Below are positions 1-5,365 of a stretch of DNA of 6,897 nucleotides, piece by piece. The notes beneath the pieces are model-generated. The model saw nothing but the letters and a program-made list of their open reading frames with translations, was not told where the DNA came from and did not search any database. The stretch is from a bacterium (GTDB lineage Bacteria > Bdellovibrionota_C > UBA2361 > OMII01), in assembly GCA_017853915.1 (NCBI GenBank), contig JAFMIS010000135.1:1-6897 (forward strand). Reading direction: 5' to 3'. Position 1 is the stretch's first letter; every line of letters begins with the position of its first letter. Both the position numbers and the translations under genes were made by a program.

Positions 1-857
1 GAGCCGTTCAGGTATTTTAATCCGATGTGACCGAAGACTGGATTGCATGAGCGCCCCATCGCCTCACCCACGCTCATCAGACGACGGTCGGCTCGAGGGC
101 TTGGAAGATAGTTCCCTTGATTGAGGGTGTACGTACCTCCACGGAACGCCACGAGTGAGTCGCTGTTAATTCCAGCCTCCTCAACTGCCGCTGCCGCTGT
201 TACGACCTTAAAGAGTGAGGCGGCTGGAAACCCAGCGTGGTATTCGATTCCATTCACCGACGGTGATTTGCCGGCGATTGCCAAGATTGCCCCCGTTTTT
301 GGATTCATCGCGACGATCGCGACGTGATTGGCGGGAGCACGGTCAACCACGCTCGCGACGAACTCCTGGAGCTCTGGATCGAGTGTGTAGAAGACGTAGT
401 TGTTGTTCGGGGTGACACTGGCGTATCGGTCACCGATCCGTCCCTTGAACGTGGGGCGTTTTGACAATCGAAGGGTGCCGGTCTGCGAGACGTCAACGCT
501 GACAAGGTCAAGATCCGGCGCAGGATACGTTGTGCCAAACGTTCTTCCGCGATTCTCTAGTGCCAACTGATCTCGTTGCTGAAACGAGAGGTTGTTCATA
601 TTTTTTTGTTCGCTAGCGATATTTGGAGGAGCCGCAGCGAGATCGTTCGTGGAGGGGGAGTCAGCAGCAAGAACTGGCTCTTGAGAATTGAGAGCCGCAT
701 ATGTCGTGAATGCGAGAAGGGAGAGGGAAGCGGTCGCGCGTATCAGAGTTCTTTGGGTAGCGAGAGTTGTGTGGTGGTGGGCGCGCTGTAGCGAATGCTT
801 CCTCGCGCTGCTTCTGGCGTCGTTCGCGAAGTTTCGTCGAAACATTCTCAACATCAT
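1..857 (-). CDS. Penicillin-binding protein, transpeptidase domain (C-terminus outside window)
   Basis: The reverse strand is open from an ATG at 857 to the window edge (285 codons), preceded by an in-frame TAA. The product should be a peptidoglycan D,D-transpeptidase acting in the periplasm. Residues 1-38 are basic and include a His triplet; residues about 39-57 are hydrophobic and could be a signal anchor or a Sec signal with a late VLA-AD cleavage site near residue 64. Residues 158-164 read TLDPELQ and 181-197 IVAMNPKTGAILAIAGK, the usual entry to the transpeptidase fold. The catalytic SxxK is SLFK at 214-217 and SxN is SCN at 270-272; the KTG motif would lie outside the window. The roughly 100 residues between anchor and fold are too few for a class B dimerisation domain or a glycosyltransferase domain, so it is neither classical PBP2/FtsI nor class A. 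The start is uncertain: ATG codons at 857, 854 and 845 all lack a good Shine-Dalgarno site. It is transcribed divergently from the bactofilin. Confidence 0.88.
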   Translation of the reverse strand, partial: MMLRMFRRNFANDARSSARKHSLQRAHHHTTLATQRTLIRATASLSLLAFTTYAALNSQEPVLAADSPSTNDLAAAPPNIASEQKNMNNLSFQQRDQLALENRGRTFGTTYPAPDLDLVSVDVSQTGTLRLSKRPTFKGRIGDRYASVTPNNNYVFYTLDPELQEFVASVVDRAPANHVAIVAMNPKTGAILAIAGKSPSVNGIEYHAGFPAASLFKVVTAAAAVEEAGINSDSLVAFRGGTYTLNQGNYLPSPRADRRLMSVGEAMGRSCNPVFGHIGLKYLNG

Positions 858-1218
858 TAGTTACGATCCCGATGCGCCCAAAAAATTAACATCTTTTCTG
901 AGCGGCCTGTTGCTATCTCAAAGTAAGCCTTGACGAATATGGGCTCGCAAAGCCTCTCTTTCTATGATGCCGGAGGTGGCTAGAGCGCCTATCCCTCGGG
1001 ACCTCCTTAACGAAACTTTTGACCCCATCGTTAGAGCGAATCCAGTTATCCGATCGACCCCCACCTGGTTGTGTGCAAACCTTGTGGCGGTGAACGCGGG
1101 GCTAGAGTTGTCATCTCGGAAGTAGACTATCAATCTGACTGAAATCACTAGGTTGTACAACCCCTAAAATCATGTTTGCTCTTGATGCATGCTCTTAACT
1201 AGGGTACATCCAGTGGGT
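858..1218. other. Divergent intergenic region, transpeptidase / bactofilin
   Basis: This 361-bp region separates two divergent genes and should hold both promoters. I see no convincing sigma-70 pair for either. The only distinct element is the palindrome at 1151-1162, listed separately. Open frames exist on both strands (964-1125 plus, 918-1160 minus), but neither has a ribosome binding site at a proper distance or a recognisable product, so I do not call them. Confidence 0.6.
1151..1170. promoter_or_regulatory. 12-bp palindrome and -10-like hexamer upstream of bactofilin
   Basis: GGTTGTACAACC at 1151-1162 is a perfect palindrome, 57 bp before the chosen bactofilin start. TAAAAT at 1165-1170 matches the -10 consensus at 5 of 6 positions, but no matching -35 box is visible at normal spacing. 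A dimeric regulator bound here would sit against the promoter. The palindrome is seen directly; the regulatory role is inferred. Confidence 0.3.
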
Positions 1219-1701
1219 ATGTTCTGGAAAACGAAGTCAGCGGCATCGAGGGTAGGGGATCAACAGTCCAGCGACCTGGCGCACGATGTCGAGAAAACCG
1301 GGGCTCCGCAGCCTCCCGAGAATGTAGACGCTCTCCCAACCTCATCATCCCTTCTGGCTCAATCGAGAGGCTCTCGTGGGTATGTAATTCCAAAATCGTA
1401 TCGGATCTCCGGTCGTATTCTGACCGATCGGCCCGTGTTAGTTGAGGGAGAGTTGTCCGGTGGAGTGGTTCAGTCTCCATCCGTGACCGTACTCCCCGGA
1501 GGCACCCTCAAAGCTCAAACAAAAGCCGCCTCACTAACTGTATTCGGATGTGTTGATGCCGCGGTCGAGGCGACATCTTTGGTAGAGATTATGCCGCGCG
1601 GACAGGTGTCAGGGCGGCTTCAGACTCCCGCCTTGCGGACTGAGCCCGGTGCAGTGCTCACTGGAGCGACCCTTGTGGTTGGTCCACGTAGCTCTCGTTA
1701 A
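1219..1701 (+). CDS. Bactofilin (polymer-forming cytoskeletal protein)
   Basis: The product is 160 residues from this start. Bactofilins polymerise without nucleotide into filaments at the inner membrane face and position cell-wall enzymes, stalks or other polar structures. Residues 1-6 (MFWKTK) resemble the short membrane-targeting N-terminus of bactofilins, and residues 7-55 are a polar linker. Residues about 57-156 form the beta-helix domain, with short repeating turns rich in G and V: VEGELSGGVV, VLPGGTLKAQ, VFGCVDAAVEAT, EIMPRGQVSGRLQTPAL, EPGAVLTGATLVVG. A short tail (PRSSR) follows. Start choice: ATG 1219 fits the family N-terminus. GTG 1213 has a better-placed AGGG (1201-1204, 8-nt spacer) and would add two residues; ATG 1189 has no ribosome binding site. 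The gene stands alone, divergent from the transpeptidase and convergent with rplS. Family assignment is secure; the specific cellular role cannot be read from the sequence. Confidence 0.9.
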   Translation: MFWKTKSAASRVGDQQSSDLAHDVEKTGAPQPPENVDALPTSSSLLAQSRGSRGYVIPKSYRISGRILTDRPVLVEGELSGGVVQSPSVTVLPGGTLKAQTKAASLTVFGCVDAAVEATSLVEIMPRGQVSGRLQTPALRTEPGAVLTGATLVVGPRSSR

Positions 1702-1738
1702 TTCATCAGCACTTTTTACTGGGTGTATAGTGATTTGC

Positions 1739-1774
1739 AAAAGCCCGTGCCATTGAAACTGGCCATGCTTTTTT
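1739..1774 (+). terminator. Likely intrinsic terminator of bactofilin
   Basis: The outer arms AAAAGC (1739-1744) and GCTTTT (1767-1772) pair, with an inner GCCA/TGGC stem (1749-1752 with 1760-1763) and a small asymmetric internal loop. A run of six T (1769-1774) follows and partly overlaps the outer arm. It lies 38 bp after the bactofilin stop. The interrupted stem makes it weaker than the rplS terminator. Confidence 0.6.
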
Positions 1775-1808
1775 AGAACTTGTTGTTCTGTCCTACCTCT
1801 ATCGCGGG

Positions 1809-1925
1809 TTACGGCTTTTGGGTTGAAGCCGCGGAGGACTCAGAGGAACACAGAGGTCCGAATACGAATCGTTCGATACCCTCTTTGAGATGCACAACGT
1901 TGAAGTTGATGAGCAGCCCGACGTG
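1809..1925 (-). pseudogene. GxxExxY-family protein, C-terminal remnant
   Basis: Read on the reverse strand, 1812-1925 encodes 38 residues starting HVGLLINFNVVHLKEGIERF and ending at a TAA (1809-1811). The VGLLINFNV-HLK-GI-RFV string is the hallmark end of the GxxExxY family (TIGR04256), small nuclease-like proteins of unknown function often found in accessory DNA. The trailing part, LCSSESSAAST, comes from CTCTGTGTTCCTCTGAGTCC, close to the CTCTGTGTTCCTCTGTG-type sequence that I recall following such genes in many phyla. The N-terminal domain with its GxxExxY motif is absent: upstream in this frame is the rplS terminator and then rplS itself. There is no start codon of its own and no ribosome binding site, so this is a truncated fossil of a gene that once lay downstream of rplS. 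Assignment is from recalled family sequence, not a search. Confidence 0.65.
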
Positions 1926-1970
1926 CTTTCGCCGCGGACTTTTGAAAACACTATCGGTTGAACTACAGCC

Positions 1971-2002
1971 AAAAAAAAGCCCCGTCGTGCGACAGGGCTT
2001 TT
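1971..2002 (-). terminator. Intrinsic terminator of rplS
   Basis: On the reverse strand AGCCCTGTCG pairs over all ten positions (one G-T wobble) with CGACGGGGCT (arms 1990-1999 and 1978-1987), then eight T follow (complement of A 1971-1978). It begins about 15 bp after the rplS stop. The plus-strand reading has only four T (1999-2002), so function is chiefly for rplS, though it may also stop readthrough from the bactofilin side. Confidence 0.92.
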
Positions 2003-2013
2003 GCTTAATCGGC

Positions 2014-2496
2014 TTAGGCCGCCTGGTTCGGCGTTTGCTCTTTAGCGCCACCCATGCCGAAGATTGTCTTCATGCGGGTTGCCTTACCTCGCAGTGGGCG
2101 GAGGTAAAAGAGGCGTGAACGACGAACCTTAGCGCGCGTTACGAGCTCAATCTTCTCAATACGAGGGCTATGGAGAGGAAAAGTTCTCTCCACTCCGATG
2201 TTGTAAGAGACCTTGCGAACCGTGAAAGAAGCGTCAGCGTGGGAACCATTTACTCTCTTGAGTACGATTCCCTCGAAGACCTGAATACGCTCTTTAGTTC
2301 CCTCGATGATCTTCGCGTGAACGCGTACCGTGTCTCCCGTGTTGAACTCCGGCAGATCCGTGCGCTTGCTCGTCGCGCCGAGCGAGGCCAAAGCCTGAGT
2401 TAAGCTTGTCGGCTCGCGCTTGGTTGCTGCCTTTGGCGCTGCTGTTTCAGTAGCTGTCGCTTGCTCAGTTGTGTTTGTATCTTCAGTGCTCGTCAT
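2014..2496 (-). CDS. rplS: 50S ribosomal protein L19, extended form
   Basis: L19 sits at the 30S-50S interface and contributes to an intersubunit bridge. The 160-residue product contains the full L19 core at about 47-143: DLPEFNTGDTVRVHAKIIEGTKERIQVFEG at 47-76, then FTVRKVSYNIGVERTFPLHSPRIEKIELV at 91-119 and the basic end RAKVRRSRLFYLRPLRGKATRMK at 121-143. L19 is usually about 115 residues. Here there is a 46-residue N-terminal tail, rich in Thr, Ala and Glu and likely disordered, and a 17-residue C-terminal tail. The start is well supported: GGAGAG lies 6 nt before the ATG. L19 is commonly in an rpsP-rimM-trmD-rplS operon; here it stands alone, with its own terminator, a gene-free upstream region and a divergent neighbour. 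Composition matches its surroundings. Confidence 0.97.
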   Translation of the reverse strand: MTSTEDTNTTEQATATETAAPKAATKREPTSLTQALASLGATSKRTDLPEFNTGDTVRVHAKIIEGTKERIQVFEGIVLKRVNGSHADASFTVRKVSYNIGVERTFPLHSPRIEKIELVTRAKVRRSRLFYLRPLRGKATRMKTIFGMGGAKEQTPNQAA

Positions 2497-2646
2497 AAAC
2501 TGCTCTCCGCATTTGAAAATCGTATTGACCCTGAACCTTATCGACTCTAGTACCTGGAGGCGATCGAATCGTGCTGGGTCGCGCTTCTGAATGTCACGCT
2601 CGATGGGCGTTCTCCAGAATTTCGATCGGACACCAGAATCTCTATC

Positions 2647-2677
2647 AGGCTAGTGTTCGCTTGATTGCCACTAGCCT
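2647..2677 (-). promoter_or_regulatory. Perfect 9-bp stem-loop in the rplS upstream region
   Basis: AGGCTAGTG (2647-2655) and CACTAGCCT (2669-2677) are exact inverted copies around a 13-nt loop. No T run follows on either strand, so it is not a standard terminator. It lies about 150 bp before the rplS ATG and would be in the mRNA leader if transcription starts upstream of it. It could be an RNA regulatory stem (L19 leaders are known in Firmicutes) or a DNA operator. The structure is seen; the function is inferred. Confidence 0.45.
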
Positions 2678-2773
2678 ACGCGTGTGCGTCTGGCCCCGCT
2701 CGACCCGCCGTATCCGACTGGTTAGCACGGTTTGTTGCCACACCAGACCGCTTCAACGACGGACCGCGGTTTT

Positions 2774-2801
2774 AACATAATGGCTCTTGTAGTTCAATCA
2801 A
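2774..2801 (-). promoter_or_regulatory. Weak promoter candidate for rplS
   Basis: On the reverse strand TTGATT (complement of 2796-2801) and TATGTT (complement of 2774-2779) are 16 nt apart, each matching the sigma-70 consensus at 4 of 6 positions. Use of this site would give an rplS leader of about 270 nt that includes the 9-bp stem-loop. The match is modest and could be chance. Confidence 0.22.
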
Positions 2802-2911
2802 TAGGGCGCCAGAATTAGAACAGTCGTGAGGCCGTTTTCGTGGCCTTGTGGGCTTATAAAAACCTGATATCATTGAGCTTACGCTCCGGTTTGTGAGAGC
2901 AGTGGCAGGAC

Positions 2912-3301
2912 TTGATCAGGCTCGATATAACGGCGATGGGTCGTTATGACAGAGCTAAAAGGTTTATTTTATTGGTATTTATTGTGGATCGCACCAGTCA
3001 GATTATTCGAAAAGCCAAGAAACGTAAGAGCCTTCGTCCTAGCTGGACCAAAGAGCAGGACGGTCGCTACCGTGATTTAGTAACGCAGCTTGAGAGCAAA
3101 GGGTTCCAAGTCCGCCGCGAGGAGTTAAAGCGGGGGCATTGTTGGAAGGTGGTCAGTGGCTCGTGTCGTTCCCAGAGTCAGAAGTTTATCTTTGTTGATA
3201 GTCGACTCTCGCCCCAAGAGCAGATCTCCTTTTTGGAGGCGCAGCTTGTTGATGACCCAAATCTTCAGGGTAGTGAGGAGCAGGTCTCACAAGCAGCCTA
3301 G
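2912..3301 (+). CDS. Small basic conserved-type hypothetical protein upstream of mreB
   Basis: I do not recognise a named family. The frame gives up to 129 residues. Numbered from the TTG at 2912, residues 33-50 are strongly basic (RKAKKRKSLRPSWTKEQD), residues 51-67 look helical (RYRDLVTQLESKGFQVR), then come two cysteines in a short G-rich stretch (GHCWKVVSGSC, 75-85) and FIFVDSRLSPQEQISFLEAQL (92-112), a strand and helix. The order (helix, Lys/Arg strand, G-C pair, IFVD-RLSPEEQI-L) recalls small uncharacterised proteins of Deltaproteobacteria and other phyla, but I cannot name the family. The start is unsettled: TTG 2912 has GGCAGGA only one nt away, ATG 2936 has no good site, TTG 2972 has AAAAGG 9 nt upstream, and GTG 2984 has none. 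The shorter forms remove an unlikely hydrophobic lead and keep the conserved-looking part. It is 142 bp before mreB on the same strand. Confidence 0.7.
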   Translation: MIRLDITAMGRYDRAKRFILLVFIVDRTSQIIRKAKKRKSLRPSWTKEQDGRYRDLVTQLESKGFQVRREELKRGHCWKVVSGSCRSQSQKFIFVDSRLSPQEQISFLEAQLVDDPNLQGSEEQVSQAA

Positions 3302-3371
3302 CTGACGAACTCCCCGTTTTTTCTCTTATCCTCGATAGTTCTATCTATTTTCCGCCAAATTGTTGCTATGC

Positions 3372-3383
3372 TCCGACGTCGGA
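3372..3383. promoter_or_regulatory. 12-bp palindrome in the mreB upstream region
   Basis: TCCGACGTCGGA is a perfect palindrome 60 bp before the mreB ATG. It lies about 18 bp upstream of a GATAAT hexamer (3402-3407) that could be a -10 box, in the place where a -35 box would be expected but is not seen. This would suit an activator-dependent promoter. Role inferred only. Confidence 0.3.
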
Positions 3384-3393
3384 TGTGATGGCC

Positions 3394-3416
3394 CGCGCGG
3401 TGATAATCATAGCGCG
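3394..3416. promoter_or_regulatory. 23-bp dyad just upstream of mreB
   Basis: Arms CGCGCGGTGAT (3394-3404) and ATCATAGCGCG (3406-3416) are inverted copies at 9 of 11 positions around a single central A. The dyad contains GATAAT, a 5-of-6 match to the -10 consensus, and ends 27 bp before the mreB start, close to the GGAGGAG ribosome binding site. It may be an operator over the promoter or an mRNA hairpin near the start. Confidence 0.4.
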
Positions 3417-3443
3417 ACGAGGATTGTATCGGAGGAGTAGTAT

Positions 3444-4481
3444 ATGTTTTTTAATTCTCTGTCAGGACTTTTTTCGAATGACCTAGCGATTGACCTAGGA
3501 ACTGCCAACACGTTGATTTATCAAAAGGGGCGCGGCGTGGTGTGCAATGAGCCATCAGTGGTCGCTGTCCAAAACGATGGGCGGACGGGGCGTCGCAAGG
3601 TGGTCGCTGTCGGCACCGAAGCCAAGAATATGCTGGGCCGAACTCCAGACTCGATCACCGCGATTCGTCCAATGAAGGATGGAGTTATCGCGGATTTTGA
3701 AATTACTGAGGAGATGCTCCGTCACCTCATTCGTAAGGTTAATACCCGCCGAGCGTTGGTTAAGCCGCGCATTATTATCTGCGTGCCACATGGAATCACT
3801 GAGGTCGAAAAACGCGCCGTGCGAGAGTCCGCGGAGTCGGCAGGCGCGCGAGAAGTTTATTTAATCGAAGAGCCAATGGCCGCCGCAATTGGAGCTGGAC
3901 TTCCTGTCACAGAGGCATGCGGTAGCATGATTCTTGACATTGGAGGTGGCACTACTGAGATCGCGATCATCTCTCTGAAGGGAATCGTGTATTCCCGCTC
4001 AGTACGAGTTGGTGGTGACAAGATGGATGAGGCGATAGCCAACTTCGTGCGTCGTCGTCATAATATTCTTATCGGTGAGCGCACAGCGGAGCAGGTGAAG
4101 ATCGCGATTGGCAACGCGTATCCCACCGGAGACGGCCTTCATGTTGAGGTCAAAGGTCGCGATCTTTTGCAGGGAGTTCCAAAAGCGATCGTGCTCTCGG
4201 AGGAGGAGGTTCGAGAGGCGTTGGTTGAGCCGATGCATCAAATTCTCGACGTCGTGAAGATGGCTCTTGAGAAGTGTCCGCCAGAGCTTTCGTCCGATAT
4301 CGTCGATCGGGGAATCGTAATGGCCGGTGGTGGAGCCCTTCTGCGAAATCTCGATAAATTTATCGCCCGAGAGACGGGCATCTCAACCACAGTAGTTCAG
4401 GATCCTCTTGCTGCGGTGGTAGTCGGTTCAGGGGCGGTCCTTGATCAACTCGACATCCTCAAGGATGTAGTTATCCAATAG
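3444..4481 (+). CDS. mreB: Rod shape-determining actin homologue MreB
   Basis: MreB forms membrane-bound ATP-dependent filaments that orient the elongation machinery for lateral wall growth. The product is 345 residues, a standard length. Residues 1-10 (MFFNSLSGLF) form the amphipathic membrane-binding helix. The actin-fold motifs are present: phosphate-1 DLGTANT at 17-23, the conserved IRPMKDGVIADF at 74-85, IIICVPHGITEVEKRAVRES at 110-129, the IEEPMAAAIGAGLPV region at 141-155 with the catalytic Glu, phosphate-2 LDIGGGTTEIA at 164-174, VRVGGDKMDEAI at 188-199, and the adenosine motif IVMAGGGALLRNLD at 291-304. GGAGGAG lies 6 nt before the ATG. It heads the mreBCD-mrdA run, 11 nt before mreC. 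Nothing is missing or odd in the protein; the upstream dyads suggest control of the whole operon. Confidence 0.99.
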   Translation: MFFNSLSGLFSNDLAIDLGTANTLIYQKGRGVVCNEPSVVAVQNDGRTGRRKVVAVGTEAKNMLGRTPDSITAIRPMKDGVIADFEITEEMLRHLIRKVNTRRALVKPRIIICVPHGITEVEKRAVRESAESAGAREVYLIEEPMAAAIGAGLPVTEACGSMILDIGGGTTEIAIISLKGIVYSRSVRVGGDKMDEAIANFVRRRHNILIGERTAEQVKIAIGNAYPTGDGLHVEVKGRDLLQGVPKAIVLSEEEVREALVEPMHQILDVVKMALEKCPPELSSDIVDRGIVMAGGGALLRNLDKFIARETGISTTVVQDPLAAVVVGSGAVLDQLDILKDVVIQ

Positions 4482-4492
4482 GAGTTGTGGGC

Positions 4493-5365
4493 GTGACCTC
4501 AACACGACAAGAGATATCAAGCAGGGCGCATGTCGCTGTTGTATCGATATGCCTTTTTGTTACCTCTCTCTTTTTAACAGCGTACAGCTCTCGATATCCT
4601 CAGGTGGCGCGGGTAGGAAACGCGTTAGTGCTTGAGATCGTCGCGCCGATATCGAGCATCGTTGAGACAACACGAGTAGGTGTTGTGACGATGTGGCGAC
4701 GGTATGTCTATCTGATACACACCTCCCAAGAAAATGAGAAGCTCAGCAGTCGTGTCGCGGAACTTGAGGGAAAGCTGGCCGCGATCGGAGAGTCTCAGCG
4801 AGAGAATGAGCGGCTCCGAGAGATACTGAATTTTTCAACCCAAACTCAGTTGTCGGGTGTCGCAGCCCGGGTCGTAGGAGCTGATGCGAGTGGGTGGATC
4901 GGGGGATTGGTGATTGATCGTGGCTCGCGCGATGGGATTAAACCGGGGATGGCAGTTGTTCACGCCGGCGGAGTTGTAGGGCAGGTGGCTTCGGCCGGAT
5001 CAAATTCAGCGCGGGTTCTAGTAGTGTACGATCATTCAAGCGGCGTGGACGCCATCGTTGAGTCGAGTCGCGCGCGAGGGGTTCTCGAGGGAGTCGGTGA
5101 CTCATTGTGCGAACTAAAGTTTGTGACCAAGGACGTTGCGGTAAAGAGTGGTGATAGTGTGGTTACATCTGGTCTGGACCAGGTGTATCCCAAGGGGCTG
5201 CGCCTCGGTACCGTGACCGATGTAGCCACCAATTCAGGTGCTTTATTTCAAGCCATTGAGGTTAAACCAGCCGTTGATTTTTCCCGTTTGGAGGAGGTCT
5301 TAGTGCTTACTCCGAGTGGCGCGAGCGCTGAATCCTCTCGACCGTTGGAGGCTCGCAAACGATGA
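4493..5365 (+). CDS. mreC: Rod shape-determining protein MreC
   Basis: MreC is an inner-membrane protein with a periplasmic domain that binds and activates PBP2. The product is 290 residues. One membrane helix lies at about 14-32 (VAVVSICLFVTSLFLTAYS), a coiled coil at about 76-113 (heptads around NEKLSSRVAELEGKLAAI and RENERLREIL), and the two beta-barrel subdomains at about 120-275, with typical MreC strings such as DASGWIGGLVIDRGSRDGIKPGMAVV (131-156), GVVGQV and GDSVVTSGLDQVYPKGLRLGTV (220-241). Start choice: GTG 4493 has GGAG at 4481-4484 with an 8-nt spacer; the in-frame GTG 4487 has only 2 nt from that site, so I prefer 4493. The stop overlaps the mreD start (ATGA), which suggests translational coupling. 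The final 15 or so residues are polar and probably unstructured. Confidence 0.98.
   Translation: MTSTRQEISSRAHVAVVSICLFVTSLFLTAYSSRYPQVARVGNALVLEIVAPISSIVETTRVGVVTMWRRYVYLIHTSQENEKLSSRVAELEGKLAAIGESQRENERLREILNFSTQTQLSGVAARVVGADASGWIGGLVIDRGSRDGIKPGMAVVHAGGVVGQVASAGSNSARVLVVYDHSSGVDAIVESSRARGVLEGVGDSLCELKFVTKDVAVKSGDSVVTSGLDQVYPKGLRLGTVTDVATNSGALFQAIEVKPAVDFSRLEEVLVLTPSGASAESSRPLEARKR

Larger units (their letters stand above)
2497..2911. other. Gene-poor region upstream of rplS and the small plus-strand gene
   Basis: This 415-bp region lies between divergent genes. I find no convincing gene. It holds a perfect 9-bp stem-loop (2647-2677), shorter dyads (ACCGC/GCGGT at 2747-2751 and 2766-2770; CTGGAG/CTCCAG at 2554-2559 and 2612-2617; AGGCC/GGCCT near 2829-2847; GAGC/GCTC near 2875-2886), a weak promoter candidate for rplS, and a stretch from 2781 resembling the 5' half of a tRNA. 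The plus-strand frame 2571-2780 has a GGAGG about 10 nt upstream of its GTG, but its product is Arg/Cys-rich and unlike any family I know. Confidence 0.55.

Noticed and set aside
305..538. Minus-strand open frame of 77 codons
   Set aside because: Out of frame with, and fully inside, the transpeptidase whose frame carries SLFK and SCN motifs.
930..968. TTGACG ... TATGAT promoter on the plus strand
   Set aside because: The two boxes are 27 bp apart, far from the 16 to 18 bp needed.
964..1125. Plus-strand open frame of 53 codons between the transpeptidase and bactofilin
   Set aside because: No Shine-Dalgarno site before its ATG, no recognisable motif, and overlapped by an equally open frame on the other strand.
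918..1160. Minus-strand open frame of 80 codons in the same gap
   Set aside because: It would start with TTG directly abutting a G run with no spacer, inside the palindrome, and its product has no family-like pattern.
1780..2118. Plus-strand open frame of 112 codons
   Set aside because: It runs antisense across the GxxExxY remnant, the rplS terminator and the end of rplS; the minus-strand reading explains all of these.
2571..2780. Plus-strand open frame of 69 codons with a GGAGG upstream
   Set aside because: The ribosome-site match is attractive, but the product is Arg- and Cys-rich with no family pattern and it runs through the 9-bp stem-loop; more likely chance.
3302..3330. Possible terminator after the small gene (CCCCG then six T)
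   Set aside because: There is a T run at about 3317-3322, but no stable stem directly before it; only a 4-bp CAGC/GCTG stem farther upstream.
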